Source: Thiocystis violascens (GTDB taxonomy: Bacteria > Pseudomonadota > Gammaproteobacteria > Chromatiales > Chromatiaceae). From it: a DNA stretch of 64,000 nucleotides. The stretch covers positions 1 to 64,000 of the forward strand of contig DYNM01000009.1 of NCBI GenBank assembly GCA_020721065.1. The letters are read 5' to 3'. The stretch's first letter is position 1. The number at the start of each line of letters is the position of its first letter. The position numbers and the translations under genes were made by a program. Below the pieces are notes generated by a model, which saw nothing but the letters and a program-made list of their open reading frames with translations, did not search any database and had not been told where the DNA came from. Positions 10,238 through 19,885 of the stretch are shown here, one piece after another.

Positions 10238-10723
10238 ATGGATCACTCCTCCTTCAACGTTCATGCCAGCCACATCGGGACACTGTTGCAACAACGTAGA
10301 CAGCGGCTAGTGACAGCAGAATCCTGCACCGGCGGCTGGGTCGCCAAACTCATCACCGACATCCCCGGCAGCAGCGCGTGGTTTGAACGCGGTTTTGTGA
10401 CCTACAGCAACGCCGCCAAACAAGACCTGCTCGGCGTTGCGCCACCGCTATTGGCCGCGCACGGCGCAGTCAGTGACGCGGTGGTGCAGGCGATGGTGCG
10501 CGGGGCACTGGTACACAGTGTGGCGGACATTGCACTGGCCATTACTGGCATCGCCGGACCGGACGGCGGCTCAATAGATAAGCCGGTCGGCACCGTGTGG
10601 ATTGGCTGGGGATTGGCGGACGGGCGCATCAGCAGTCAGCGGTTTCAATTCAACGGCGACCGCGAGGCAATTCGTTATCAAGCCGCAACAACCGCATTAA
10701 GTGAATTGCTGGCGCTGTTGTGA
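10238..10723 (+). CDS. pncC: Nicotinamide-nucleotide amidohydrolase (CinA C-terminal domain)
   Basis: A stand-alone CinA C-terminal domain of about 161 residues. It deamidates nicotinamide mononucleotide to nicotinate mononucleotide in NAD recycling. The family motifs TAESCTGGWVAKLIT and ITGIAGPDGG are present, together with GSSAWFERGFVTYSNAAK. I used the ATG at 10238; an upstream TTG start falls in repeat sequence and gives no conserved residues. It is divergent from trpG. Confidence 0.95.
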   Translation: MDHSSFNVHASHIGTLLQQRRQRLVTAESCTGGWVAKLITDIPGSSAWFERGFVTYSNAAKQDLLGVAPPLLAAHGAVSDAVVQAMVRGALVHSVADIALAITGIAGPDGGSIDKPVGTVWIGWGLADGRISSQRFQFNGDREAIRYQAATTALSELLALL

Positions 10724-10768
10724 GCAATAGAAAACCATTGTCAAAAATTAAACCGTTGGAGTAACAGC

Positions 10769-11011
10769 ATGTTTATTCACGTCACGAGCGCACAATACAT
10801 CAAAGATTACAAAATATGGCTCTCTTTTAGCGATGGAGCACAGGGTGAGATTGATCTATCTTCCGAACTGTTTGGCGAATTATTTGAGCCACTAAAAGAG
10901 ATCAAATTTTTCAAATCGTTTGAACTGGAAGATCACACAATTTCTTGGAATAACGGTGCTGATTTTGCGCCCGAGTTTCTTCGTGAGCAGATTATGACTG
11001 ACACTAAATGA
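10769..11011 (+). CDS. DUF2442 domain protein
   Basis: A small acidic protein of 80 residues matching DUF2442: a strand-rich start MFIHVTSAQYI, FSDGAQGEIDLSS, then FKSFELEDHTISWNNGADFAPEFL. Members are often found next to a DUF4160 protein in pairs thought to act as toxin-antitoxin modules, but no such partner is seen here. A good ribosome binding site (GGAG, eight bases from the ATG) precedes it and a strong terminator follows. Confidence 0.85.
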   Translation: MFIHVTSAQYIKDYKIWLSFSDGAQGEIDLSSELFGELFEPLKEIKFFKSFELEDHTISWNNGADFAPEFLREQIMTDTK

Positions 11012-11014
11012 CTG

Positions 11015-11046
11015 AAAACCGCCGTTACACGATCACGGCGGTTTTT
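11015..11046 (+). terminator. Rho-independent terminator after the DUF2442 gene
   Basis: A perfect stem AAAACCGCCGT / ACGGCGGTTTT with a nine-base loop, ending in five T, lies four bases after the stop codon. The A-rich left arm makes it likely to work from both sides, so it could also end draT transcription. Confidence 0.9.
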
Positions 11047-11107
11047 ATACTACATTACAACGTAAAAGCGAGTGAAAAACCACAACAAACATCACTCAAA
11101 ACCCTGC

Positions 11108-11989
11108 TCAAAGCGTGCTAATGTTCACCTCATACACCCCGCCAATCACCACATATTCATCTTCACCCCGCAATAACCCCGGCAATAAACGGTTGTAAAA
11201 AAAGATTTTCGCTAACGGCACCGCGACGGTCAGAATGTAATCACCAAATTCATCCGCACGTTCGCGCTGGCTCGTAAAACTATTGAGATTGTTGAATAAT
11301 ACGCACTGCAATTCTGTATCACAACGTTCCTGCAATTCATGCTCATCAATGCGATTGATGCCGCGATGTAAGGTCAAATGCGTTTGCGGAGAAAACTCTA
11401 AACTTAATTCATATTGACAATAGGTGTAGAGCAAATCAAGCTGCGATTCCAACGCATTGGTTGCATATAAACCCCGCGAACCTTCACTAAGATAACGCTG
11501 ATACGTTTCGCTATTGCGATCTGCTAATGAACCGGCATGATGCCGCGCTAATAATCCAAATCGACTCTCTACCCAGCGTTTTAATACTGCCCCTTCGCGC
11601 CCATCCGCATCGAATGACCAACCGCGCACCTGCCGTAAATAATTGGCATTGGCGCGTGCTTTACGTCCCCGCCCCGGCATCAATCCCGCTTCATCCAATT
11701 CATCTAATAAAAAGTTCACCGTCATATAATCTTGAAAGCGTTGAGCGCGTTCTTGATGCGTCGGTAAAGTCGCTAAAGTCCGAAATAAATCTGCATGTAA
11801 ATGTGCAACTCCATCTAATTCTAATGGCACTGGATGGCGTTGATACGTCAAGCTGCCCAGAATAATTGCAGGCAAATTGCAGCGATTGACTGATAACCGT
11901 GCCCGCGCCGGCAGCGAAGGCGGTTTTGCTGCACTCGGCGGCGCGGCAACGGTGCGGTCTGATTGTTCGATTTGTCGGTTGCGATCCAT
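11108..11989 (-). CDS. draT: NAD(+)-dinitrogen-reductase ADP-ribosyltransferase
   Basis: DraT inactivates nitrogenase by ADP-ribosylating an Arg of NifH when fixed nitrogen or darkness makes fixation wasteful. The DraT core is evident: LSVNRCNLPAIILGSLTYQRHP, LELDGVAHLHADLF, FQDYMTVNFLLDELDE, the NAD-binding LHRGINRI, and NNLNSFTSQRERADEFGDYI. The first 30 residues are a Pro/Ala-rich extension of no clear function. It is divergent from nifH, which encodes its target. The reversing glycohydrolase draG is not next to it and not in the window. Confidence 0.93.
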   Translation of the reverse strand: MDRNRQIEQSDRTVAAPPSAAKPPSLPARARLSVNRCNLPAIILGSLTYQRHPVPLELDGVAHLHADLFRTLATLPTHQERAQRFQDYMTVNFLLDELDEAGLMPGRGRKARANANYLRQVRGWSFDADGREGAVLKRWVESRFGLLARHHAGSLADRNSETYQRYLSEGSRGLYATNALESQLDLLYTYCQYELSLEFSPQTHLTLHRGINRIDEHELQERCDTELQCVLFNNLNSFTSQRERADEFGDYILTVAVPLAKIFFYNRLLPGLLRGEDEYVVIGGVYEVNISTL

Positions 11990-12086
11990 ACGGCGGTCTA
12001 CTTTGTCGGAGATGTCACCAGCGCATCACCGCTTTTTTCCTGAAATAAACGATATTAAATCAAGTTGTTAAGCGTTATTTGCGAGT

Positions 12087-12101
12087 TGGCATCAGGTTTG
12101 C
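12087..12101 (+). promoter_or_regulatory. Sigma-54 (-24/-12) promoter of nifH
   Basis: TGGCATCAGGTTTGC fits the sigma-54 consensus, with GG and GC exactly ten bases apart. It is 67 bases before the nifH ATG. A NifA upstream site would be TGT-N10-ACA; the nearest candidate, TGT at 12004 followed ten bases later by ACC, misses the last base. Confidence 0.85.
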
Positions 12102-12150
12102 TTTATCACTGTCGAACGGCAACGTCATCTAACCCTTACGACAGCAGTGA

Positions 12151-13050
<900 letters not shown>

Positions 13051-13059
13051 ATCACCGCG

Positions 13060-13146
13060 TTGTCAGTAGTCAATTGAACGTGAATAAAAAACTTCAATTT
13101 GAATTCTGACAACTGCACACTGCCAACTTGAATCCTGATAACTGAA
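13060..13146. repeat. Heptamer repeat with facing block in the nifH-nifD gap
   Basis: A forward TGTCAGTAGTCAATTGAA block faces TTCAATTTGAATTCTGACAA, followed by degenerate ACTGCCAACTTG and CTGATAACTGA units. The two halves could form an RNA stem-loop between nifH and nifD. Hairpins in this gap can stabilise nifH mRNA in other diazotrophs, so the repeat may have been recruited here. Confidence 0.7.
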
Positions 13147-13162
13147 GTCACGCCGGGTGTCC

Positions 13163-13185
13163 GCAGATTAGCGGCACGGCAGGAG
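13163..13185 (+). promoter_or_regulatory. nifD leader: stem-loop plus ribosome binding site
   Basis: CCGC-agatta-GCGG forms a small stem right before CACGGCAGGAG. The 19-base stretch ATTAGCGGCACGGCAGGAG (13167-13185) recurs with two changes in front of nifK (14756-14774). The GGAG core is nine to ten bases from the nifD ATG. Confidence 0.6.
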
Positions 13186-13194
13186 TGAAGCGCA

Positions 13195-14673
13195 ATGACC
13201 ACGATGACGCATGATGAAACGCAGGCACTGATTCAAGAAGTGCTGGAAGCGTATCCAGAGAAGGCTAAAAAAGATCGCGCCAAGCATTTAGCGGTCAACG
13301 ATCAATCGCTTGAACAATCCAAGAAGTGCATCATTTCCAACCGCAAATCATTGCCGGGAGTGATGACGGTACGCGGTTGCGCTTACGCTGGCTCTAAAGG
13401 CGTGGTGTGGGGACCAATTAAAGACATGATTCACTTGTCGCATGGACCGGTGGGTTGTGGTCAATACTCCCGCGCAGGTCGGCGCAATTATTATGTTGGT
13501 CATACTGGTGTTAATACCTTTGGCACCATGAACTTTACTTCTGATTTTCAGGAGAAAGATATTGTATTCGGTGGCGATAAAAAACTCGCCAAGCTCATTG
13601 ATGAGATGAATCAACTTTTTCCGCTCGCTAAGGGAATTAGTGTCCAGTCTGAATGCCCAATTGGTTTGATTGGCGACGATATTGAAGCCGTCTCCAAAAA
13701 GAAGGGCAAGGAATTAGATAAACCCATCGTACCCGTGCGTTGTGAAGGGTTTCGCGGTGTATCGCAGTCATTAGGTCATCATATTGCCAATGATGCGATT
13801 CGGGATTGGGTAATTGGCAACCGCGATGGTGATGAAACCTTTGCCACCACTCCGTATGACGTGGCCGTGATTGGCGATTACAACATCGGTGGTGATGCGT
13901 GGGCATCGCGTATTCTGTTAGAAGAAATGGGATTGCGCGTTGTGGCGCAATGGTCTGGTGACGGTACGCTTGCTGAAATGGAATTGACGCCTAAAGTGCG
14001 GCTCAATCTCATTCACTGCTATCGCTCGATGAATTACATCAGCCGCCACATGGAAGAGAAGTATGGGATTCCGTGGATGGAATACAACTTCTTTGGTCCG
14101 ACGAAAATTGCGGAATCATTGCGCAAAATTGCGGCATTCTTTGATGAGACGATTCAAGCCAATGCTGAGAAGGTCATTGCCAAATACGAGGCGGAATATC
14201 AGGCAATTATTGCGAAATACCGCCCACGTCTCGAAGGCAAGCGTGTGATGCTTTACGTTGGTGGTTTGCGTCCGCGTCACGTCATTGGCGCGTATGAAGA
14301 TTTGGGCATGGAAGTTGTTGGCACTGGCTATGAATTTGCCCACAACGATGATTATGATCGCACCATTAAAGAAATGGGCAATGCAACCCTGCTGTATGAC
14401 GATGTAACTGGCTATGAGTTTGAAGAATTCGTCAAGAAGATCAAGCCAGATTTGATTGGCTCTGGGATTAAAGAAAAGTACATCTTCCAGAAGATGGGAG
14501 TGCCATTCCGCCAGATGCACTCATGGGATTATTCTGGCCCTTATCATGGTTATGACGGTTTCGCCATCTTTGCCCGTGATATGGATATGACGATCAATAA
14601 TCCGTGCTGGAAGAGTATGCAAGCCCCTTGGTTAAAAACTGCTGACGCTGAGAGCCAAACGCTCGCCGCGTAA
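13195..14673 (+). CDS. nifD: Nitrogenase MoFe protein alpha subunit
   Basis: NifD (492 residues) binds the FeMo-cofactor and half of the P-cluster. The P-cluster cysteines are in [17 protein letters not shown] and [13 protein letters not shown]. The cofactor ligands are the Cys in [16 protein letters not shown] and the His in [12 protein letters not shown]; the substrate-channel His is in [10 protein letters not shown]. The protein is very close to the Azotobacter type and has no insertion. A second ATG lies four codons in, but the strong GGAG favours the first. It is 144 bases after nifH. Confidence 0.99.
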   Translation: MTTMTHDETQALIQEVLEAYPEKAKKDRAKHLAVNDQSLEQSKKCIISNRKSLPGVMTVRGCAYAGSKGVVWGPIKDMIHLSHGPVGCGQYSRAGRRNYYVGHTGVNTFGTMNFTSDFQEKDIVFGGDKKLAKLIDEMNQLFPLAKGISVQSECPIGLIGDDIEAVSKKKGKELDKPIVPVRCEGFRGVSQSLGHHIANDAIRDWVIGNRDGDETFATTPYDVAVIGDYNIGGDAWASRILLEEMGLRVVAQWSGDGTLAEMELTPKVRLNLIHCYRSMNYISRHMEEKYGIPWMEYNFFGPTKIAESLRKIAAFFDETIQANAEKVIAKYEAEYQAIIAKYRPRLEGKRVMLYVGGLRPRHVIGAYEDLGMEVVGTGYEFAHNDDYDRTIKEMGNATLLYDDVTGYEFEEFVKKIKPDLIGSGIKEKYIFQKMGVPFRQMHSWDYSGPYHGYDGFAIFARDMDMTINNPCWKSMQAPWLKTADAESQTLAA

Positions 14674-14678
14674 GTGAA

Positions 14679-14724
14679 AAATTCTCCTTGCAACAGCATA
14701 TAACACTGTATGCGAGGAGAATTT
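14679..14724 (+). promoter_or_regulatory. Stem-loop between nifD and nifK
   Basis: AAATTCTCCTTGC pairs with GCGAGGAGAATTT, with an inner GCATA/TATGC stem, five bases after the nifD stop. There is no T-run after it, so it is more likely an mRNA-stabilising or processing hairpin than a terminator. Confidence 0.65.
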
Positions 14725-14755
14725 ACCCCAGTCAATCAATTGCCGTTGTTCGCCA

Positions 14756-14774
14756 ATTAGCGGCGCGGTAGGAG
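14756..14774 (+). promoter_or_regulatory. nifK leader: repeated ribosome-binding element
   Basis: ATTAGCGGCGCGGTAGGAG copies the element before nifD with two substitutions. The flanking CGCC and GGCG can pair to give a small stem, as CCGC/GCGG does in the nifD leader, although the pairing bases differ. Confidence 0.6.
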
Positions 14775-14783
14775 CACAATGTA

Positions 14784-16355
14784 ATGAGCCAGATCGCTGA
14801 GAAAATCAAACCCTGCTATCCCTTATTTTGCGATGCAGACTACGTTGATAACCTCGCTAAAAAGCGGGCAACTGCTGAAGAAGCGTATTCCATTGAAAAG
14901 ATTGAAGAGGTCTTTCAGTGGACGACCACGCAGGAATATCAAGAACTGAATTTTCAACGCGAGGCGTTGACGATTAACCCGGCGAAAGCCTGTCAACCGC
15001 TTGGTGCCGTTTTATGTGCGCTAGGCTTTGAAAAAACCTTGCCGTATGTGCATGGTTCACAAGGTTGCGTGGCATATTTCCGCTCCTATTTCAATCGCCA
15101 TTTTAAGGAGCCGATTGCTTGCGTTTCCGATTCAATGACTGAAGATGCAGCGGTATTCGGTGGTCAAAAAAACATGTTTGATGGGTTAGAAAATGCCCGC
15201 GCTTTGTATAAGCCAGACATGATTGCGGTGAGCACGACCTGCATGGCAGAAGTGATTGGCGATGACTTAAATGCCTTTATTGGTAACTCGCGGAAAGAGG
15301 GATATATTCCCGAAGATTTCCCGGTTCCTTTTGCGCATACGCCGAGCTTTGTGGGCAGCCATACCACCGGCTGGGACAATATGTTTGAGGGAGTTCAACG
15401 TCATTTAACGTTGAATTATATGGATGACAAGGTGGTGGGTTCCAATGGCAAGATCAATTTGGTACCCGGCTTTGAAACCTATCTCGGCAACTATCGCGTT
15501 TTGCATCGCATGATGAAAGAGATGGGCGTGGGTTATAGCCTATTGTGCGATCCAACTGAGGTTTTAGATACGCCCGCAGACGGTCAATTCCGCATGTATG
15601 ATGGCGGCACCACGCTGAATGAAATGCGCGATGCTCCGAATGCGATTGATACGCTGTGCTTGCAACCTTGGCAGTTGATTAAAACCAAGAAGTTTGCTGA
15701 ACTGACGTGGAAACATGCCACCAATTACGTCAACATTCCGATGGGATTGGAATGGACGGACTCTTTTTTAATGAAAGTGTCCGAGTTGACTGGTAAATCA
15801 ATTCCCGATTCTTTAGCCAAAGAACGTGGTCGTTTGGTTGATATGATGACCGACAGCCACACTTGGTTGCATGGCAAGAAGTTTGCGTTATATGGCGATG
15901 CAGATTATGTATTGGGCATGGTCAAGTTCTTACTCGAACTGGGTGCTGAACCAACGCATATTTTATGCAGCAGTGCGAATAAGCGGTGGAAGAAAGAAGT
16001 TGAGAAGGTATTGGCTTCTTCTCCGTATGGCGTGAATGGTCAGGTACACATTAACCTTGATCTGTGGCATTTGCGCTCGCTGTGCTTTACCGATAAGCCA
16101 GACTTTTTAATCGGCAATAGCTACGGCAAGTTTATTCAGCGTGATACGTTACACAAGGGACGTGAATTTGAGGTGCCGCTCATTCGGATTGGCTTCCCAA
16201 TTTTTGACCGTCATCATTTACATCGTATGACCACGCTGGGCTATGAAGGCGCAATGTATATTCTGACCACGTTAGTCAATGCTGTATTAGAACGGCTTGA
16301 TGACGATACGCGCATCATGGGTGTGACTGACTTTAACTACGATTTGGTGCGTTAA
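14784..16355 (+). CDS. nifK: Nitrogenase MoFe protein beta subunit
   Basis: NifK (523 residues, the same length as in Azotobacter) completes the alpha2-beta2 MoFe protein and supplies the other P-cluster cysteines: NPAKACQPLGA, GSQGCVAYFR and STTCMAEVIGDDL. The C-terminus DFNYDLVR is the conserved end that sits at the subunit interface. It begins at the ATG after TAGGAG. It is followed by a terminator-like hairpin before nifT. Confidence 0.99.
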   Translation: MSQIAEKIKPCYPLFCDADYVDNLAKKRATAEEAYSIEKIEEVFQWTTTQEYQELNFQREALTINPAKACQPLGAVLCALGFEKTLPYVHGSQGCVAYFRSYFNRHFKEPIACVSDSMTEDAAVFGGQKNMFDGLENARALYKPDMIAVSTTCMAEVIGDDLNAFIGNSRKEGYIPEDFPVPFAHTPSFVGSHTTGWDNMFEGVQRHLTLNYMDDKVVGSNGKINLVPGFETYLGNYRVLHRMMKEMGVGYSLLCDPTEVLDTPADGQFRMYDGGTTLNEMRDAPNAIDTLCLQPWQLIKTKKFAELTWKHATNYVNIPMGLEWTDSFLMKVSELTGKSIPDSLAKERGRLVDMMTDSHTWLHGKKFALYGDADYVLGMVKFLLELGAEPTHILCSSANKRWKKEVEKVLASSPYGVNGQVHINLDLWHLRSLCFTDKPDFLIGNSYGKFIQRDTLHKGREFEVPLIRIGFPIFDRHHLHRMTTLGYEGAMYILTTLVNAVLERLDDDTRIMGVTDFNYDLVR

Positions 16356-16370
16356 ATCTCAATCCCCCAA

Positions 16371-16396
16371 CCCCCCTTTTTCAAAGGGGGGTTTTT
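16371..16396 (+). terminator. Terminator-like hairpin between nifK and nifT
   Basis: CCCCCCTTT / AAAGGGGGG with a three-base loop and five T follows nifK by about 15 bases. As a terminator or attenuator it would lower nifT-nifY expression relative to nifHDK. The surrounding C-rich and G-rich bases make it similar to repeats that are scattered in other genomes. Confidence 0.75.
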
Positions 16397-16432
16397 GAGC
16401 AGAACAGTTTGGGATTTTTAAGTGAGAACGCC

Positions 16433-16651
16433 ATGCCAAATGTGATGATTCGCAAAAATGATGCCGGTGATTTGCTGTTCTATGTTGCGAAAAAAGATAT
16501 GGAAGAAACCATTGCAACTGTTGAATTCGATACCGCTGACACTTGGGGCGGGGCAGTGACTTTGACTGACGATTCCAGTTGGTATATTGAGCCAATTAGT
16601 CCGCCCCCCACATTTCCCACCACGCTGCGCTTTAAGCGCGGTAATGAGTGA
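16433..16651 (+). CDS. nifT: NifT/FixU family protein
   Basis: A 72-residue protein matching NifT: MPNVMIRKNDAGDLLFYVAK, a middle WGGAVTLTD and the end TLRFKRGNE. NifT is conserved after nifK in many diazotrophs, and its exact role is not known; mutants usually still fix nitrogen. The ATG at 16433 gives the family length; an upstream TTG at 16409 would add eight residues. Confidence 0.93.
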   Translation: MPNVMIRKNDAGDLLFYVAKKDMEETIATVEFDTADTWGGAVTLTDDSSWYIEPISPPPTFPTTLRFKRGNE

Positions 16652-16720
16652 GTTGAAAAATTGCGCTCGCAATGAATATCATCAGCGAATCATATCCTGC
16701 TGCTTTTGAGGAATTCAATC

Positions 16721-17422
16721 ATGCCTAACAGCCAACTGTCTGATGAAATTGCGCTGCGCATTGCTTTGGCGGCGCGGACTTTACCAGATACTGATCCAGC
16801 GCGTTTAATTCGAGTATTAAAAGATGCAGTGGGTTTGCCACCAACGGCTGAAAAATTGGCAACGTTGCGGGTAAAAGAGTTGAAACAAGCGGCAGATGGT
16901 GAATTCGCTGATTTAGAGCAAAATGTATTAAAAGCTGCCGTGACGATCTTACAAGGTGGCGCTGGAGTTGTGAGTGAACCACCGCCAGCGGTGGAGCCAT
17001 TGGCAGCGGATGAAATGCCCAATTCAATTCGGGTGGCTTGTGCGTCTGATAGCGGTGAAAATCTTGATGGACATTTTGGCGCAGCGCGACGGTTTTTAAT
17101 TTATCAAGTCTCGGCAACGGAACATCGTTTAATTGCTGTGCGCACGGTTGATGACAGTCAAGCTGGCGATGATAAAAATGCGTATCGCGCTGAGTTGATT
17201 GCGGATTGCCAAGTGTTATATGTTGCGTCGATTGGCGGACCCGCTGCGGCGAAAGTGATTAAACGCGATATTCATCCGATTAAAGATGATCAAGGCGGTA
17301 GTGCGCGGGAACGGATGCAGGCGTTGCAGCAGATTTTGGCGAATAAAGCGCCGCCTTGGTTAGCAAAAGCAATGGGATTTGCACCAGAAGCGCGGGTGCG
17401 CTTTGAACCAGTAGGCATTTAA
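16721..17422 (+). CDS. nifY: NifY/NafY-type FeMo-cofactor carrier
   Basis: A 233-residue protein of the NifX/NifY/NafY group. The N-terminal half (about 1-90) is a helical domain like the apo-MoFe-binding part of NafY, with LPPTAEKLATLRVKELKQA. The C-terminal half (about 100-220) is a NifX-like cofactor-binding domain with VACASDSGENLDGHFGAARRF, whose His is the likely cofactor ligand. Such proteins hold apo-MoFe protein or FeMo-co during maturation. The ATG at 16721 has TGAGGA ten bases upstream. The position after nifT matches the Azotobacter order. Confidence 0.9.
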   Translation: MPNSQLSDEIALRIALAARTLPDTDPARLIRVLKDAVGLPPTAEKLATLRVKELKQAADGEFADLEQNVLKAAVTILQGGAGVVSEPPPAVEPLAADEMPNSIRVACASDSGENLDGHFGAARRFLIYQVSATEHRLIAVRTVDDSQAGDDKNAYRAELIADCQVLYVASIGGPAAAKVIKRDIHPIKDDQGGSARERMQALQQILANKAPPWLAKAMGFAPEARVRFEPVGI

Positions 17423-17449
17423 TTGGGAGTAGGAGTTGCATAGTTGAAA

Positions 17450-17469
17450 TGTTGAATGTGTATTCAGCA
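17450..17469. terminator. Possible weak terminator between nifY and nrdR
   Basis: TGTTGAAT and ATTCAGCA form an eight-base stem with a four-base loop in the convergent gap. There is no proper T-run next to it, so it may only be a chance hairpin. Confidence 0.3.
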
Positions 17470-17502
17470 ACTGTGCAGCTTTTATCGGAAGATCGTTGAA
17501 AT

Positions 17503-18024
17503 TCATAACATCCTTTCAATAAGCTCCGCATCAACAAATAAATCCAATTGTTGCTCACTGAAATCACAGCCGGGCTGGCGCTCTAAACGGGTGATTTCAT
17601 CACGAAACGCATTGACATCAGCAAATTTGCGATACACCGAAGCAAAGCGCAAATAAGCGACTTGATCAATTTGGCACAATTCACTCATCGCCAATTCTCC
17701 AATCCATATCGACGATACTTCACACTCTCCACCCGACATCAACCGATGCTGAATGTGTGACAAGGCTTGCTCAATTTGCGCAGTGCTAATCGGGCGCTTT
17801 TCCAAAGCTCGCAACATCCCAGAACGCAATTTGCGAATATCAAACGGCACCCGGCTGCCATCGCGTTTGACGATGCGTGGCAAGTTGAGTTCGGCGGCTT
17901 CATAGGTCGTAAAGCGTTCTTTACACTCCGCGCATTGCCGCCGCCGTCGCACCTGTTCACCTTCGCCAACTAAGCGCGAATCAACAACTTTGGTGTCTTG
18001 GGTACCGCAGAAGGGGCAGCGCAT
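17503..18024 (-). CDS. nrdR: Ribonucleotide reductase transcriptional repressor NrdR
   Basis: NrdR (173 residues) represses ribonucleotide reductase genes by sensing ATP/dATP. The N-terminal zinc ribbon has [13 protein letters not shown] and [13 protein letters not shown], and an ATP-cone (about 49-139) follows with [15 protein letters not shown]. In many gammaproteobacteria nrdR follows glyA directly. Here a chemoreceptor gene lies between them on the same strand. Confidence 0.97.
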   Translation of the reverse strand: MRCPFCGTQDTKVVDSRLVGEGEQVRRRRQCAECKERFTTYEAAELNLPRIVKRDGSRVPFDIRKLRSGMLRALEKRPISTAQIEQALSHIQHRLMSGGECEVSSIWIGELAMSELCQIDQVAYLRFASVYRKFADVNAFRDEITRLERQPGCDFSEQQLDLFVDAELIERML

Positions 18025-18139
18025 ATAATTAACCGCCAGCCGCAGCGCCGGGAAGCGTTGCGTACAAAGTGTGACAGTGCCAAATGGAATACAGTATTAA
18101 CTCAGGCATTCGGTTCCAGTTACTCAAAAATTCACTTTA

Positions 18140-19774
18140 TTATTGATAAAAACGCTGCATTTTTAATTCAAGCATCTGCGCTAAATCGCGCAATTCATCA
18201 CCAGCATCTGTAGTGCGATGCGCACAAGCAGCCGAGCGGGCAATTTCCAACGCAATATCGCGTAAATTACGGTTAATCTCTGCCACCATTGCGCTTTGTT
18301 CTTCCGCAGTATGCGCAATGCGCGAATTCATCGAACTGATTTGCGCGACAGCTTCAGTAATGGTGGCGAGTGAAACACCCGCTTGCGTCGCCTGTTCTAC
18401 GCTGACCTGCGATTGCCCGCGACTGCTGGCCATCGCTCGCACCGCTTCCTGACACCGCAACTGCAACGTTTCAATAATGTGTTGAATATCGCGGGTCGAT
18501 TCCTGCGTCCGACTCGCCAGCGTCCGCACTTCATCGGCGACTACCGCAAACCCGCGTCCTTGCTCACCAGCGCGAGCGGCTTCAATCGCCGCGTTGAGCG
18601 CGAGCAAATTGGTTTGCCCAGCGACGCTGCGAATCACCTCCAACACCTTGCCGATGTTCTCGCTGTCAGTGGACAACTGCTGAATCACCTGCGTGGCGGC
18701 GTCGATTTCCAGCGCCAGCGCATCAATCGCCGTCACTGTGGCATCCACCACCTTGCGCCCGGTGGCGGTTTCCTGTTCCGCCAACCGCGCCGCATCTGCT
18801 GCCGCAGTCGCATCCTGCGCCACCTGCGCCACCGTGTGCGTCATATCCTGAATCGCGCTCGTGACCGCCGCACTCCGCGCCTGCGCCTGCACCACTTCAC
18901 GATCATTTTCTTCCGTCAACTGTTTGAGGCGCTGACCGGCGTCGGTAAGCGTGTGCATCACGCCGCGCACATCGCTGATAAACTGTTGAAAACGCTCCAA
19001 TAACGCATCAAACGCGCCAGCCATGATGCCGACTTCATCGTCCTGACGAATGCTGGCGCGATGACTGAGATTGCCGCTATCGCGCACCGCGCCAATCACC
19101 TCACGCAGCCTGCCGAGCGGACCGGTCAGCGTGGCGAGAATCAGCAATGAGAGCGCCAGCAACACCGCCACAATCGCGGCAATACCCAGCCCTAAATGCT
19201 CGGTATGCAGCCAGAAAATCGTATCAATATCATCGAGATAAAGCCCGGAGCCGATGATCCAACCCCAAGGCGCGAATCCCATCACATAAGATGTTTTAGC
19301 GACGGGATGCGCGTGACCGGGTTTTGGCCACAGATAATCAACAAAACCTGCATTGTGTTGTTTCACCGTGTCAATAAAAGCAATAAATAGCCGTTTGCCA
19401 TTTGGATCTGCATTTTGACTTAAATCCTGCCCATCCAATTTAGGATTGGTCGGGTGCATGATCATGCGCGGACTCATATCATTGATCCAGAAATAACCAT
19501 CGCTGCCATAACGCAAAGTTTTAATCAACGTAATTGCGGCTTGTTGCGCTTCTGAGCGCGTCATCTTTCCCGCTGTTTCCTGCGCGTGAAAGTAATTCAA
19601 AACATGATGCGCGGTTTCAACCACATGCTGCGTTTTGACTTTACGATCTTCGAGTAAATTATAGCGCAATTCAATCAGCGCCTGCGCACCGAGCGCGAGC
19701 ATTCCTAGCACAGATAATGTGGTCATTAACCAAAATTTATGCTTCACTCGCAGATTTTTTAACCAAGCAAACAT
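18140..19774 (-). CDS. Methyl-accepting chemotaxis protein with single Cache domain
   Basis: A membrane chemoreceptor of 544 residues. A first membrane helix (about 16-36) is followed by a periplasmic sCache_2-type domain (about 40-190) with the motifs [26 protein letters not shown] and [17 protein letters not shown] second helix (about 196-216), a HAMP domain and a signalling domain come next, with the conserved tip [18 protein letters not shown]. Such sCache receptors often sense small carboxylates; the ligand here is unknown. The ATG at 19774 has a GAGGGG ribosome binding site. No CheW-binding pentapeptide or CheR tether is obvious at the C-terminus. It separates glyA from nrdR. Confidence 0.93.
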   Translation of the reverse strand: MFAWLKNLRVKHKFWLMTTLSVLGMLALGAQALIELRYNLLEDRKVKTQHVVETAHHVLNYFHAQETAGKMTRSEAQQAAITLIKTLRYGSDGYFWINDMSPRMIMHPTNPKLDGQDLSQNADPNGKRLFIAFIDTVKQHNAGFVDYLWPKPGHAHPVAKTSYVMGFAPWGWIIGSGLYLDDIDTIFWLHTEHLGLGIAAIVAVLLALSLLILATLTGPLGRLREVIGAVRDSGNLSHRASIRQDDEVGIMAGAFDALLERFQQFISDVRGVMHTLTDAGQRLKQLTEENDREVVQAQARSAAVTSAIQDMTHTVAQVAQDATAAADAARLAEQETATGRKVVDATVTAIDALALEIDAATQVIQQLSTDSENIGKVLEVIRSVAGQTNLLALNAAIEAARAGEQGRGFAVVADEVRTLASRTQESTRDIQHIIETLQLRCQEAVRAMASSRGQSQVSVEQATQAGVSLATITEAVAQISSMNSRIAHTAEEQSAMVAEINRNLRDIALEIARSAACAHRTTDAGDELRDLAQMLELKMQRFYQ

Positions 19775-19847
19775 CAATATCCCCTCGTCTTTTTCTTATT
19801 AACCAATCACCGCCGGGAGTGCCAGCAGCGTTGGTTTTTAGTGATCG

Positions 19848-19864
19848 GTTGACAGTTGTCAGTC
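19848..19864. repeat. Short heptamer repeat copy
   Basis: TTGACAGTTGTCAGTCA, two heptamer units, in the gap between glyA and the chemoreceptor gene. It closely matches the short copy at 10171-10188. Confidence 0.6.
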
Positions 19865-19885
19865 AATGCGCTGACTTTGATTGCG

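Noticed and set aside
12004..12019. NifA upstream activator site
   Set aside because: TGT-N10-ACC differs from TGT-N10-ACA in the last base, so I list it only as a near-match and not as a feature.
11240..12020. Several plus-strand open frames inside draT
   Set aside because: They are shadows of the draT gene with no ribosome binding site or family motifs.
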